Of a DNA stretch of 5,692 nt, positions 1 through 5,692 are shown piece by piece. A model generated the notes under the pieces. It was not told the origin of the DNA. It saw only the letters and a program-made list of their open reading frames with translations, and ran no database searches. The translations under genes were made by a program, and so were the position numbers. Within the stretch, counting starts at the first letter, position 1. Every line of letters begins with the position of its first letter. The DNA comes from an uncultured Ruminococcus sp. (GTDB taxonomy: Bacteria; Bacillota; Clostridia; Oscillospirales; Acutalibacteraceae), in assembly GCA_902767125.1 (NCBI GenBank), contig CACXGJ010000266.1, positions 1 through 5,692 of the forward strand, in the 5' to 3' direction.

Positions 1-29
1 ATACATAAGAAAAAAATGATTTATTTTGC

Positions 30-34
30 GGAGG
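30..34 (+). promoter_or_regulatory. Ribosome binding site of topA (GGAGG)
   Basis: GGAGG, six bases upstream of the ATG at 41. It lies inside the reading frame that would extend back to the TTG at 26, so it argues against that longer start and fixes the topA start at 41. Confidence 0.9.
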
Positions 35-40
35 ATTTTT

Positions 41-2191
41 ATGTCTAAACTTGTAATAGTGGAGTCGCCTGCAAAGGCTAAAACGATCAAAAAATATCTC
101 GGTCAGGGGTATGAGGTTGTAGCATCAATGGGACATATCAGAGACCTGAACCCGAACAGATTGAGCGTTGATATAAAAAAGAAATTTACCCCTAAATATG
201 AGATCATAAAGGGAAAAGAAAAGCTTGCAGATGATCTTGTCAGGCTTGCAAAAAAGAGTGATTATGTTTACCTTGCTACCGACCCCGATCGTGAGGGAGA
301 GGCTATATCATGGCACTTGGCATATCTTTTGGGGCTTGACCTGAATGATACCAACAGGGTGACTTTCAATGAAATTACAAAAACCGGTGTAAGTACCGGA
401 ATGAGCAGTCCGAGAAAAATTGATATTGACCTTGTAAATGCACAGCAGGCAAGAAGAATCCTTGACAGACTTGTAGGCTATAAATTAAGTCCGTTTCTTT
501 CCAAGAAGATAAGAAAGGGACTTTCAGCCGGCAGAGTGCAGTCCGTTGCAGTCAGAATAGTAGTTGACCGTGAGGAAAAAATAAGAGCTTTCAAGCCCGA
601 AGAATATTGGAGTATTGATGCAAAGTTTATACCAAAGGGTGAAAGAAAGGCATTTGCGGCAAGCTTTTATGGTGACCTGAAGGAAAAGATAAAGATATCA
701 AACAAGGAACAGGCTGATAAGATACTCGATGAAATGAAGGATGCACAGCCGTTTGTATCAAAGGTGAGACATGGCACAAGAAAACGTCAGCCTGCACCGC
801 CTTTCATCACATCAACGCTTCAACAGGAGGCATCAAGAAAACTCGGCTTCCAGTCAAAGCGTACAATGAAAGTGGCACAGGAATTGTATGAAGGTATAGA
901 TATTCAGGGAATGGGTGCAGTAGGTCTTATAACATATATGAGAACCGATTCCTTAAGACTTTCGGAGGACGCTCTCCGGGCGGCAGAGGATTATATCAAA
1001 AACAAGTGGGGAGACAAATATCTTCCGTCAGATGGTCCGAGACGTTTCAAGACACGCTCAAATGCACAGGATGGTCATGAAGCTATCCGTCCGACAACCG
1101 TAACGCTTGAACCTGAAAGCATCAAGGCAAGCCTGTCAAGTGATCAGTATAAATTGTATAAACTGATATGGGAAAGATTTATAGCCTGTCAGATGGCAGA
1201 GTGCATACAAAAGACCACTCAAGCAGATATAAATGTAAACGACTATATATTCAAGGCATCAGGCTATGTAGTGGATTTTGACGGCTATACTGTCCTGTAT
1301 GTTGAAAGTACGGATAATAATGATGAGGAAAAGGAGTCGGAATTGCCCGAACTCAAAAAGGATATGCAGGTCAAGGTAAAAGAAATGAATCCGAATCAGC
1401 ATTTCACACAGCCCCCTGCAAGATATACAGAAGCGTCTCTTATAAAAGCTATGGAAGAATACGGCATCGGCAGACCATCAACCTATGCGGCAACTATTTC
1501 CACGATAACCTCAAGGGAATATGTGAGAAGACAGAATAAGACTCTCTATCCGACAGAGTTGGGGGAGGTCATGACAAAGTTGATGGAGGAACGCTTCCCG
1601 AAAATAGTGAATGTAAAATTCACGGCACAGATGGAACAGGATCTTGATACGGTCGAAGACGGTGAATGTGGTTGGGTAGACTTGCTTACAAACTTCTATG
1701 ATGATTTCGATAAAACTCTCAAACAGGCAAAAGAAGATATGAAAGATGTCAAAATCGAGCTTGAAGAAGATAAAACAGACCTGGTATGCGATAAATGCGG
1801 CAAGCCTATGGTGGTCAAGTTCGGAAAGTACGGAAAATTTATAGCCTGTTCGGGATTCCCCGATTGTAAGAATATAGTCAAGCTGATAAATACACTGAAG
1901 GATGTGGACTGTCCGAAATGCGGCGGTTCTGTTGTAGTGAGAAAGACCAAAAAAGGAAGATTGTTCTACGGCTGTTCAAATTATCCGAACTGTAATTTTG
2001 TGTCATGGTATGAGCCGACTAATGAAAAGTGTCCGCAGTGCGGAGAGATACTTTTCAGGAAAAAGGGTAAAAAGCCTGTACTTTTCTGTAATGCAGAGGG
2101 TTGCGGCTATGCAGCGGAGGATACACTCGAGGAAACAGAGATAATACAGACAATAGTTTCACAGACCGCTGATACAGAAGAAAATGAATAA
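41..2191 (+). CDS. topA: DNA topoisomerase I (type IA, omega protein), complete
   Basis: Type IA topoisomerase: relaxes negatively supercoiled DNA by cutting one strand through a 5'-phosphotyrosine link, passing the other strand and resealing, with Mg2+ held by the Toprim domain. The 716-residue protein shows the whole family layout. The Toprim domain has Glu8 (VESPAKAKTI, residues 7-16) and the acidic triad Asp81/Asp83/Glu85 in TDPDREGEAISWHL. QQARRILDRLVGYKLSP (135-151) and LSAGRVQSVAVR (161-172) follow. The catalytic Tyr299 lies in GLITYMRTDS (295-304) beside Arg301. HEAIRPT (346-352) and the YTEASLIKAMEEYGIGRPST block (462-481) complete the core. Three zinc ribbons close the protein: Cys583/586/603/609, Cys624/627/645/651 and Cys664/667/683/688. 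I chose the ATG at 41, not the in-frame TTG at 26, because GGAGG (30-34) sits six bases before the ATG, and MSKLVIVESPAKAK is the usual N-terminus. The gene is intact and ends in a terminator shared with the convergent asnB. Its promoter lies outside the window. Confidence 0.98.
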   Translation: MSKLVIVESPAKAKTIKKYLGQGYEVVASMGHIRDLNPNRLSVDIKKKFTPKYEIIKGKEKLADDLVRLAKKSDYVYLATDPDREGEAISWHLAYLLGLDLNDTNRVTFNEITKTGVSTGMSSPRKIDIDLVNAQQARRILDRLVGYKLSPFLSKKIRKGLSAGRVQSVAVRIVVDREEKIRAFKPEEYWSIDAKFIPKGERKAFAASFYGDLKEKIKISNKEQADKILDEMKDAQPFVSKVRHGTRKRQPAPPFITSTLQQEASRKLGFQSKRTMKVAQELYEGIDIQGMGAVGLITYMRTDSLRLSEDALRAAEDYIKNKWGDKYLPSDGPRRFKTRSNAQDGHEAIRPTTVTLEPESIKASLSSDQYKLYKLIWERFIACQMAECIQKTTQADINVNDYIFKASGYVVDFDGYTVLYVESTDNNDEEKESELPELKKDMQVKVKEMNPNQHFTQPPARYTEASLIKAMEEYGIGRPSTYAATISTITSREYVRRQNKTLYPTELGEVMTKLMEERFPKIVNVKFTAQMEQDLDTVEDGECGWVDLLTNFYDDFDKTLKQAKEDMKDVKIELEEDKTDLVCDKCGKPMVVKFGKYGKFIACSGFPDCKNIVKLINTLKDVDCPKCGGSVVVRKTKKGRLFYGCSNYPNCNFVSWYEPTNEKCPQCGEILFRKKGKKPVLFCNAEGCGYAAEDTLEETEIIQTIVSQTADTEENE

Positions 2192-2236
2192 AAAATTTGC
2201 CGATTATCCTTGAAGATAGTCGGCAAAATTTTTTTA
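2189..2236. terminator. Bidirectional intrinsic terminator between convergent topA and asnB
   Basis: A 13-base-pair stem pairs 2196-2208 (TTTGCCGATTATC) with 2215-2227 (GATAGTCGGCAAA) around a six-base loop (CTTGAA, 2209-2214). The only non-Watson-Crick pair is one T-G (U-G in RNA) at 2204/2219. A run of seven T (2229-2235) follows on the plus strand and a run of six A (2190-2195) precedes, so each strand reads hairpin then U-run. The topA TAA (2189-2191) runs into the A-run, and the asnB stop (2234-2236, complement) lies partly in the T-run. One element therefore probably ends both transcripts. This is read directly from the sequence; activity is inferred. Confidence 0.92.
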
Positions 2237-4120
2237 TAATTCATTTGATGGAGGTGTCACACCATCGGGACGTTTTATTTTTTCATCATTTCCGAAATAG
2301 ATGTTATACCATACGAGAAATACATATATAGTCCAGACCTTGCGGCTGTTGTCCTCTTTTCCGTTGAAGTGGTCATCAAGGTATGAAACTATCAGGTCGG
2401 TGTTGAAGAATTTTTCTGCTGTTTCGGACTTAAACATCTCTTTGACTGTATTGTAATATTTTTCATCCTTGAGCCATACCCTTGTCGGAACAGGAAAACC
2501 GAGCTTTTCCTTTTGAGCGGTAGCCTTCGGGAGATGACGGAGAGCCGCCTGACGCATAGCATATTTTGTAGTACCCTTTGCGATACGGTATTTTGTCGGG
2601 ATAGTGCGGGCAACTTTCCAAACCTCTTTGTCGAGGAATGGCACACGAAGCTCAAGTGAATTAGCCATGCTCATTCTGTCGGCTTTGAGAAGGATATCTC
2701 CGACCATCCACAGATTTATATCAAGATACTGCATTTTCGTTACTTCATCATAATCTTTCACACGGTCATAGAAATTTTTGCATAAGTCCTGTGGTCTTGT
2801 AACGATAGAGTCATCCTTGAGAATTTGTCTTTTTTCGGTGTCATCATACATGAAAGCATTTCCGATAAATTTATCCTCTGTTTTCCTTGCACCACGAAGA
2901 ATATATCCACGACCTTTGATATGAGGCATTTTCTTTGCGAATCTTGCAAGGGCATAACGCAGTTTTTGTGGTATTATCGCCTGATAGAGCCTGAATACAT
3001 GAGGCTCATTGTAAACGGTGTATCCTCCGAATAATTCATCTGCTCCCTCACCCGATAATACGACCTTGACAAATTGACTTGCAAGATTGCATACAAAGTA
3101 AAGAGCAATACATGACGGATCGGCTAACGGCTGATCCATGTGATACTGAACCTTTGGAACGGCAGACCAAAATTCCTCCGAGCCTATGAGATGAGTATGA
3201 TGTTCAACGCCTATTTCCTTTGAGAGATTTTCAGCCCAGCTTATTTCATTGTATTTTTTGCCGAAATCGAAACCGACTGTAAATGTTTTTTGGTCAGCAA
3301 AGTACGTTGATACATAGCTTGAATCAACACCGCTCGAAAGAAAACATCCCACTTCAACATCACTTATTTTATGTGCATTGACGGAATTTTCAAAAGCCTT
3401 TTCGATATTGTCGATGGCATCATCTATTTTAAGGTTTCTGTCAGGCTTGAAGGTCGCTTCAAAATAGCGTTCGGTTGTGACCTTGCCGTCACGATACCAC
3501 ATATAGTGTCCGGGCAAAAGACAATATATACCTTCAAAGAAGGTTTCGGGAGGTACAACATACTGGAATGACAAGTAATTATCGAGTGCTTTATGATTGA
3601 ATTTCTTTTTGTATTTTGGAAATTCGAGGATACTTTTTATTTCCGAGGCATAGACAAGTTCATTGTCAACTATTGCATAGTGCATCGGCTTTATACCGAA
3701 GAAATCCCTTGCAATGAATACGGAATGGTCTTTTTTATTGTAAATGGCAAAACCGAACATTCCACGAAGTCTGTCAAGGAGCTTTTCGCCCCATGCTTCA
3801 AAGCCATGCACAAGAACCTCTGAATCGGTTTGGGTACGGAATTTATGTCCAAGTTCAATAAGCTCTTTACGCAGGTCTTTGTAGTTGTATATTTCACCGT
3901 TAAAAGTGAGAACAAGAGTTTCATCTTCATTGTAGATAGGCTGATGACCGCAGTCAAGGTCTATGATGCTCAAGCGTCTGAAACCCATTGAAATATTATT
4001 GTCCGTGTCCTTGTAATAGCCGAAGCTGTCAGGTCCCCTGTGGGTGATGACATCAGTCATATTTTCAAGAACCTTATCCCTGTCGGGAACATCCCCCGTA
4101 AAACCGCATAATCCACACAT
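2234..4120 (-). CDS. asnB: Asparagine synthetase, glutamine-hydrolysing (AsnB family), complete
   Basis: Cytoplasmic amidotransferase that hydrolyses glutamine and, with ATP, converts aspartate to asparagine through an aspartyl-AMP intermediate. In the 628-residue product the N-terminal class II glutaminase domain (about 1-210) has the nucleophile Cys2 right after Met1 (MCGLCGFTG), Arg49 in RRLSIID, the NGEIYN loop (74-79) and Asp99 in TDSEV. The synthetase domain (about 230-620) has the ATP pyrophosphatase loop FLSSGVDSS (260-268), LSGEGADELFGGY (355-367), LRVPFLDKEV (491-500) and KLGFPVP (539-545). The start is secure because Cys2 must follow the initiator. AAGGAG (complement of 4131-4136) lies ten bases upstream. 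It is longer than E. coli AsnB (about 554 residues) and close to the Bacillus AsnB/AsnO type. A family member in Bacillus subtilis amidates meso-diaminopimelate of peptidoglycan, so the substrate here is not proved. It converges with topA and has its own promoter at 4158-4186. Confidence 0.95.
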   Translation of the reverse strand: MCGLCGFTGDVPDRDKVLENMTDVITHRGPDSFGYYKDTDNNISMGFRRLSIIDLDCGHQPIYNEDETLVLTFNGEIYNYKDLRKELIELGHKFRTQTDSEVLVHGFEAWGEKLLDRLRGMFGFAIYNKKDHSVFIARDFFGIKPMHYAIVDNELVYASEIKSILEFPKYKKKFNHKALDNYLSFQYVVPPETFFEGIYCLLPGHYMWYRDGKVTTERYFEATFKPDRNLKIDDAIDNIEKAFENSVNAHKISDVEVGCFLSSGVDSSYVSTYFADQKTFTVGFDFGKKYNEISWAENLSKEIGVEHHTHLIGSEEFWSAVPKVQYHMDQPLADPSCIALYFVCNLASQFVKVVLSGEGADELFGGYTVYNEPHVFRLYQAIIPQKLRYALARFAKKMPHIKGRGYILRGARKTEDKFIGNAFMYDDTEKRQILKDDSIVTRPQDLCKNFYDRVKDYDEVTKMQYLDINLWMVGDILLKADRMSMANSLELRVPFLDKEVWKVARTIPTKYRIAKGTTKYAMRQAALRHLPKATAQKEKLGFPVPTRVWLKDEKYYNTVKEMFKSETAEKFFNTDLIVSYLDDHFNGKEDNSRKVWTIYVFLVWYNIYFGNDEKIKRPDGVTPPSNEL

Positions 4121-4157
4121 AATTTCAGGACTCCTTTTTCTTTTTTCTTTAAGCTAA

Positions 4158-4186
4158 ATTTTAGCACAGAAAAGCAAATTTTTCAA
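4158..4186 (-). promoter_or_regulatory. Sigma-A-type promoter of asnB with extended -10
   Basis: On the minus strand, -35 TTGAAA (complement of 4181-4186) and -10 TAAAAT (complement of 4158-4163) are each one base from consensus. They are separated by an ideal 17-base spacer that ends in TGC, giving an extended TGnTAAAAT. Transcription should start near 4151, leaving a leader of about 30 bases before the ATG. That is too short for a T-box, an attenuator or any riboswitch, so control would act at initiation. A palindrome (4185-4211) abuts and slightly overlaps the -35. Confidence 0.85.
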
Positions 4187-4211
4187 CTTAAATATTTTTA
4201 ATGTTTAAGTT
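4185..4211. repeat. A/T-only inverted repeat at the asnB -35, possible operator
   Basis: AACTTAAATATT (4185-4196) and AATGTTTAAGTT (4200-4211) are inverted copies around TTT. The outer eight pairs are perfect, there is one mismatch at the ninth (T4193 against G4203), then three more pairs. It overlaps the last two bases of the asnB -35 and extends upstream. The very low GC and lack of any gene reading into it make a terminator role unlikely. An operator or UP-like element for asnB is more plausible. It could also be chance in such A/T-rich DNA. Confidence 0.45.
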
Positions 4212-4290
4212 TTTATGGCTTTGGATTTGTCAATTTATGCACTAATAAGTACAAAAAAATACAGGAAAGAAGTTTTTTTTCAAGGTGATT

Positions 4291-4308
4291 TTTACAATCT
4301 TTTGTAAA
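4291..4308. repeat. Short dyad TTTACAA-N4-TTGTAAA in the divergent control region
   Basis: A perfect seven-base inverted repeat with a four-base spacer (TTTACAATCTTTTGTAAA). It lies 26 bases upstream of the -35 of the rightward gene and about 105 bases upstream of the asnB -35. The 18-base size suits a dimeric regulator site. I do not match it to a named regulator, and chance is a real alternative. Confidence 0.35.
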
Positions 4309-4334
4309 GACACTGTTATTTTGTGCAATATTGA

Positions 4335-4363
4335 TTGAATTTATAAAAAAATCATTGTATACT
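4335..4363 (+). promoter_or_regulatory. Sigma-A-type promoter of the Wzy_C-like membrane gene
   Basis: TTGAAT (4335-4340, four of six consensus bases) and TATACT (4358-4363, five of six) have an exact 17-base spacer rich in A and T. Transcription should start near 4370, about 27 bases before the ATG at 4397. The only ribosome site candidate is a weak GGAAAG (4381-4386), ten bases from the ATG. The 276-base gap with asnB (4121-4396) otherwise holds the asnB promoter, the two inverted repeats and A/T runs, including eight T at 4273-4280. I see no gene or structured RNA in it. Confidence 0.75.
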
Positions 4364-4396
4364 ATAAGGTAAAAAAAGACGGAAAGAAGTGGTGTT

Positions 4397-5692
4397 ATGC
4401 AGATTTTGGGCAAACTTGGAGTTGCTTTGAAAAAATTTTTCAACAGTATGGAATGTTTCAGGTTTGTGTTTTTAGTAGCATTGTATTTTGGTCTTGAAAA
4501 GATTTCTAATATTGCTGTATTCGTGATACTCCTGTGGTCAATGTATCTTTTTGTAAAGGAGCTTATCCTGAAAAAGGGTATCAGGCGTATAAGATACAGG
4601 AATATATTATATTTATTTTTAGGTTTTGCATTGCTGACAGTCGGGATACACTGTGAGAAAAATTTATTTGACAATGTAGTGATGATATATATAATGTCAG
4701 TGTATTTTTTTCAGATATGCGGTATGTATTCCGAAAAAAGCAATATCAGGTGCAGAAAAGAAATGAAGTTCACGCTTCAATTCATAGTTATCATAACAAG
4801 TCTTGCAATGGTAGTTGGATTTATAGGCTTGGAGGTATTTCCTCACGGACTTCAGTGGAGAAAGCTGCATTTTATCCTGTATGAAAGCAGATTTGTAGGC
4901 TTGTTCTTCAATGCGAATGTGGCAGGCTTCTATGCGGCAATGGCAGTAATAGGCTGTCACATTCTCTGGAGGATAATAAGAACTGAAAAACAGCTTTCGG
5001 TAAGAAGAAAGGTTTTATACATATCGTGCATTGTGATAAATATAATAGCATTGTTCTTATCTGATTCAAATGCGGCACTGCTGTTTTTGGTATCATACAG
5101 CTCATTTGCAATGTTCTATATAATGTTCAGGGACTTCAGTAAAAAAAGAATGTACGGATTTGTTTTGAGGATACTTGCGACGGTGCTTTCATTTGTAGTC
5201 ATAATAACATCACTCATATTTTTCAGAGTGGTTACCCAAAGTCAGGTATCTCTTGTCATAACCTCGGGACAGTCAAAAACAGAGCTTTCAAGCGGTGTTA
5301 TAAAAGAGGATGGAATTGTCGGTCTTAAGGATGACGATTACAGGGAAAATATATTCGGTCATGAAAATAAGAACATTGACAGCGGAAGATTCAAGATATG
5401 GGAGCAGTCCATGCAGATGATAGAAAAATTTCCGCTTTTGGGGGTGGGCAAGGCAAATATAAGAGATTATGCGAATGAGTATATAGGCGGACTTCGTTAT
5501 GATGACCTGCATAACGGTATGATAACGATATTGGTGAGCTATGGAATAGTAGGAGCAAATCTTTTCATAGTTTTCGGGATAACCATAGCGAAGGATATGC
5601 TGAAGATGATATTCAGGTACAAGAAAAAATGCCGTGATGACGGAAGTGTGCCTGTACTTGTAACATCATTCTGCATAGCCTATGTGATATAT
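4397..5692 (+). CDS. O-antigen ligase/polymerase family (Wzy_C, PF04932) membrane protein, C-terminus cut by window edge
   Basis: The frame is open for 432 codons from the ATG at 4397 to the last base with no stop, so the gene continues outside. An in-frame TAA at 4370 limits the start; a second ATG at 4448 lacks a ribosome site. Hydrophobic stretches near residues 21-33, 37-54, 69-84, 92-109, 127-147, 165-190, 206-222, 224-243, 254-276, 376-398 and 418-432 indicate about ten or eleven membrane spans. Family hallmarks are GLFFNANVAGFYAAMAV (168-184), LSDSNAALL (221-229), a large hydrophilic loop (about 277-375), then SGRFKIWEQSMQMI (329-342), PLLGVG (346-351), HNG (372-374) and SYGIVG (381-386). 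Arg331 and His372 sit where WaaL-type ligases and Wzy polymerases carry essential loop residues. Such proteins polymerise or transfer lipid-linked glycans outside the membrane. In a Gram-positive host, a capsule, exopolysaccharide or wall glycopolymer is likely. Substrate, and ligase versus polymerase, cannot be told. It is divergent from asnB with its own promoter; codon use resembles topA. Confidence 0.87.
   Translation, partial: MQILGKLGVALKKFFNSMECFRFVFLVALYFGLEKISNIAVFVILLWSMYLFVKELILKKGIRRIRYRNILYLFLGFALLTVGIHCEKNLFDNVVMIYIMSVYFFQICGMYSEKSNIRCRKEMKFTLQFIVIITSLAMVVGFIGLEVFPHGLQWRKLHFILYESRFVGLFFNANVAGFYAAMAVIGCHILWRIIRTEKQLSVRRKVLYISCIVINIIALFLSDSNAALLFLVSYSSFAMFYIMFRDFSKKRMYGFVLRILATVLSFVVIITSLIFFRVVTQSQVSLVITSGQSKTELSSGVIKEDGIVGLKDDDYRENIFGHENKNIDSGRFKIWEQSMQMIEKFPLLGVGKANIRDYANEYIGGLRYDDLHNGMITILVSYGIVGANLFIVFGITIAKDMLKMIFRYKKKCRDDGSVPVLVTSFCIAYVIY

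Noticed and set aside
26..40. TTG start giving topA five extra N-terminal residues
   Set aside because: The extension covers the ribosome binding site GGAGG itself, and the family N-terminus begins at the ATG at 41.
260..268. Shadow of concern that plus-strand TopA positions or the AsnB loop FLSSGVDSS (residues 260-268 of AsnB) mark a defective enzyme because the ATP loop has SSG in place of the E. coli SGG
   Set aside because: The ATP-loop residues Ser-Gly-x-Asp-Ser are kept and the second position tolerates Ser in this family, so I see no sign of inactivation; the coordinates here are residue numbers, not bases.
1696..1950. Minus-strand open frame of 84 codons inside topA
   Set aside because: It is antisense to the coding sequence for the first zinc ribbons of topA, with no independent support.
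2392..3957. Short open frames in other frames on both strands over asnB
   Set aside because: They overlap a complete, motif-rich asnB and have no ribosome sites or recognisable domains.
4121..4157. T-box or other riboswitch leader controlling asnB
   Set aside because: The predicted promoter leaves only about 30 bases of A-rich leader before the ATG, with no stem-loops, T-box sequence or terminator.
4253..4280. A-run and T-run (AAAAAAA ... TTTTTTTT) as a rightward terminator
   Set aside because: The runs could pair only as a weak A-T stem with no GC core, and no gene is transcribed into them from the left; A-tract curvature is the most that could be claimed.
4215..4307. Thirty-codon plus-strand frame (ATG at 4215, TAA at 4305) in the divergent intergenic region
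   Set aside because: It has no ribosome binding site and no promoter upstream, and its composition is what A/T-rich intergenic DNA gives by chance.
4213..4674. Minus-strand open frame of 153 codons over the asnB/Wzy_C intergenic region and the start of the membrane gene
   Set aside because: It is antisense to the real membrane gene and to its promoter, shows no domain or ribosome site, and has a low-complexity composition typical of a shadow frame.
4697..5512. Three minus-strand open frames (4697-4960, 4908-5111, 5288-5512)
   Set aside because: All lie antisense within the Wzy_C-like gene, whose plus-strand frame is open throughout and carries family motifs.

Overview
The window looks like ordinary chromosomal DNA of a low-GC Gram-positive bacterium. 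The A/T-rich sequence (about 40% G+C by eye), heavy use of ATA, AGA and AGG codons, strong GGAGG-type ribosome binding sites and sigma-A-like promoters suggest a Firmicute. The style of TopA and AsnB fits class Clostridia, perhaps the Ruminococcus/Oscillospiraceae group. The taxonomic call is an inference; no marker gene settles it.

Layout: (1) Positions 41-2191, plus strand: a complete topA for type IA DNA topoisomerase I, with all catalytic motifs and three C-terminal four-cysteine zinc ribbons. (2) Positions 2189-2236: a strong hairpin flanked by A and T runs, which can end transcription in both directions. The stop codons of topA and asnB both touch it. (3) Positions 2234-4120, minus strand: a complete glutamine-hydrolysing asparagine synthetase (asnB family, 628 residues), convergent with topA. 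(4) Positions 4121-4396: a 276-base divergent control region. It holds a near-consensus promoter for asnB with an extended -10, a sigma-A-like promoter for the rightward gene, and two inverted repeats that could be operators. (5) Positions 4397-5692, plus strand: a polytopic membrane protein with the signature of the O-antigen ligase/polymerase (Wzy_C, PF04932) family. It is open for 432 codons to the window edge, so simple ORF calling that requires a stop codon misses it.

The genes do not form one operon: topA and asnB converge, and asnB and the membrane gene diverge. A loose envelope link is possible, because some asnB-family enzymes amidate peptidoglycan precursors rather than aspartate and the neighbour is probably an envelope-polysaccharide enzyme. 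This is inference only. I found no RNA gene, CRISPR array, insertion sequence, toxin-antitoxin pair or evident novel system. The items most worth following are the run-off Wzy_C-type gene, the palindrome at the asnB promoter, and the substrate of the AsnB homologue.
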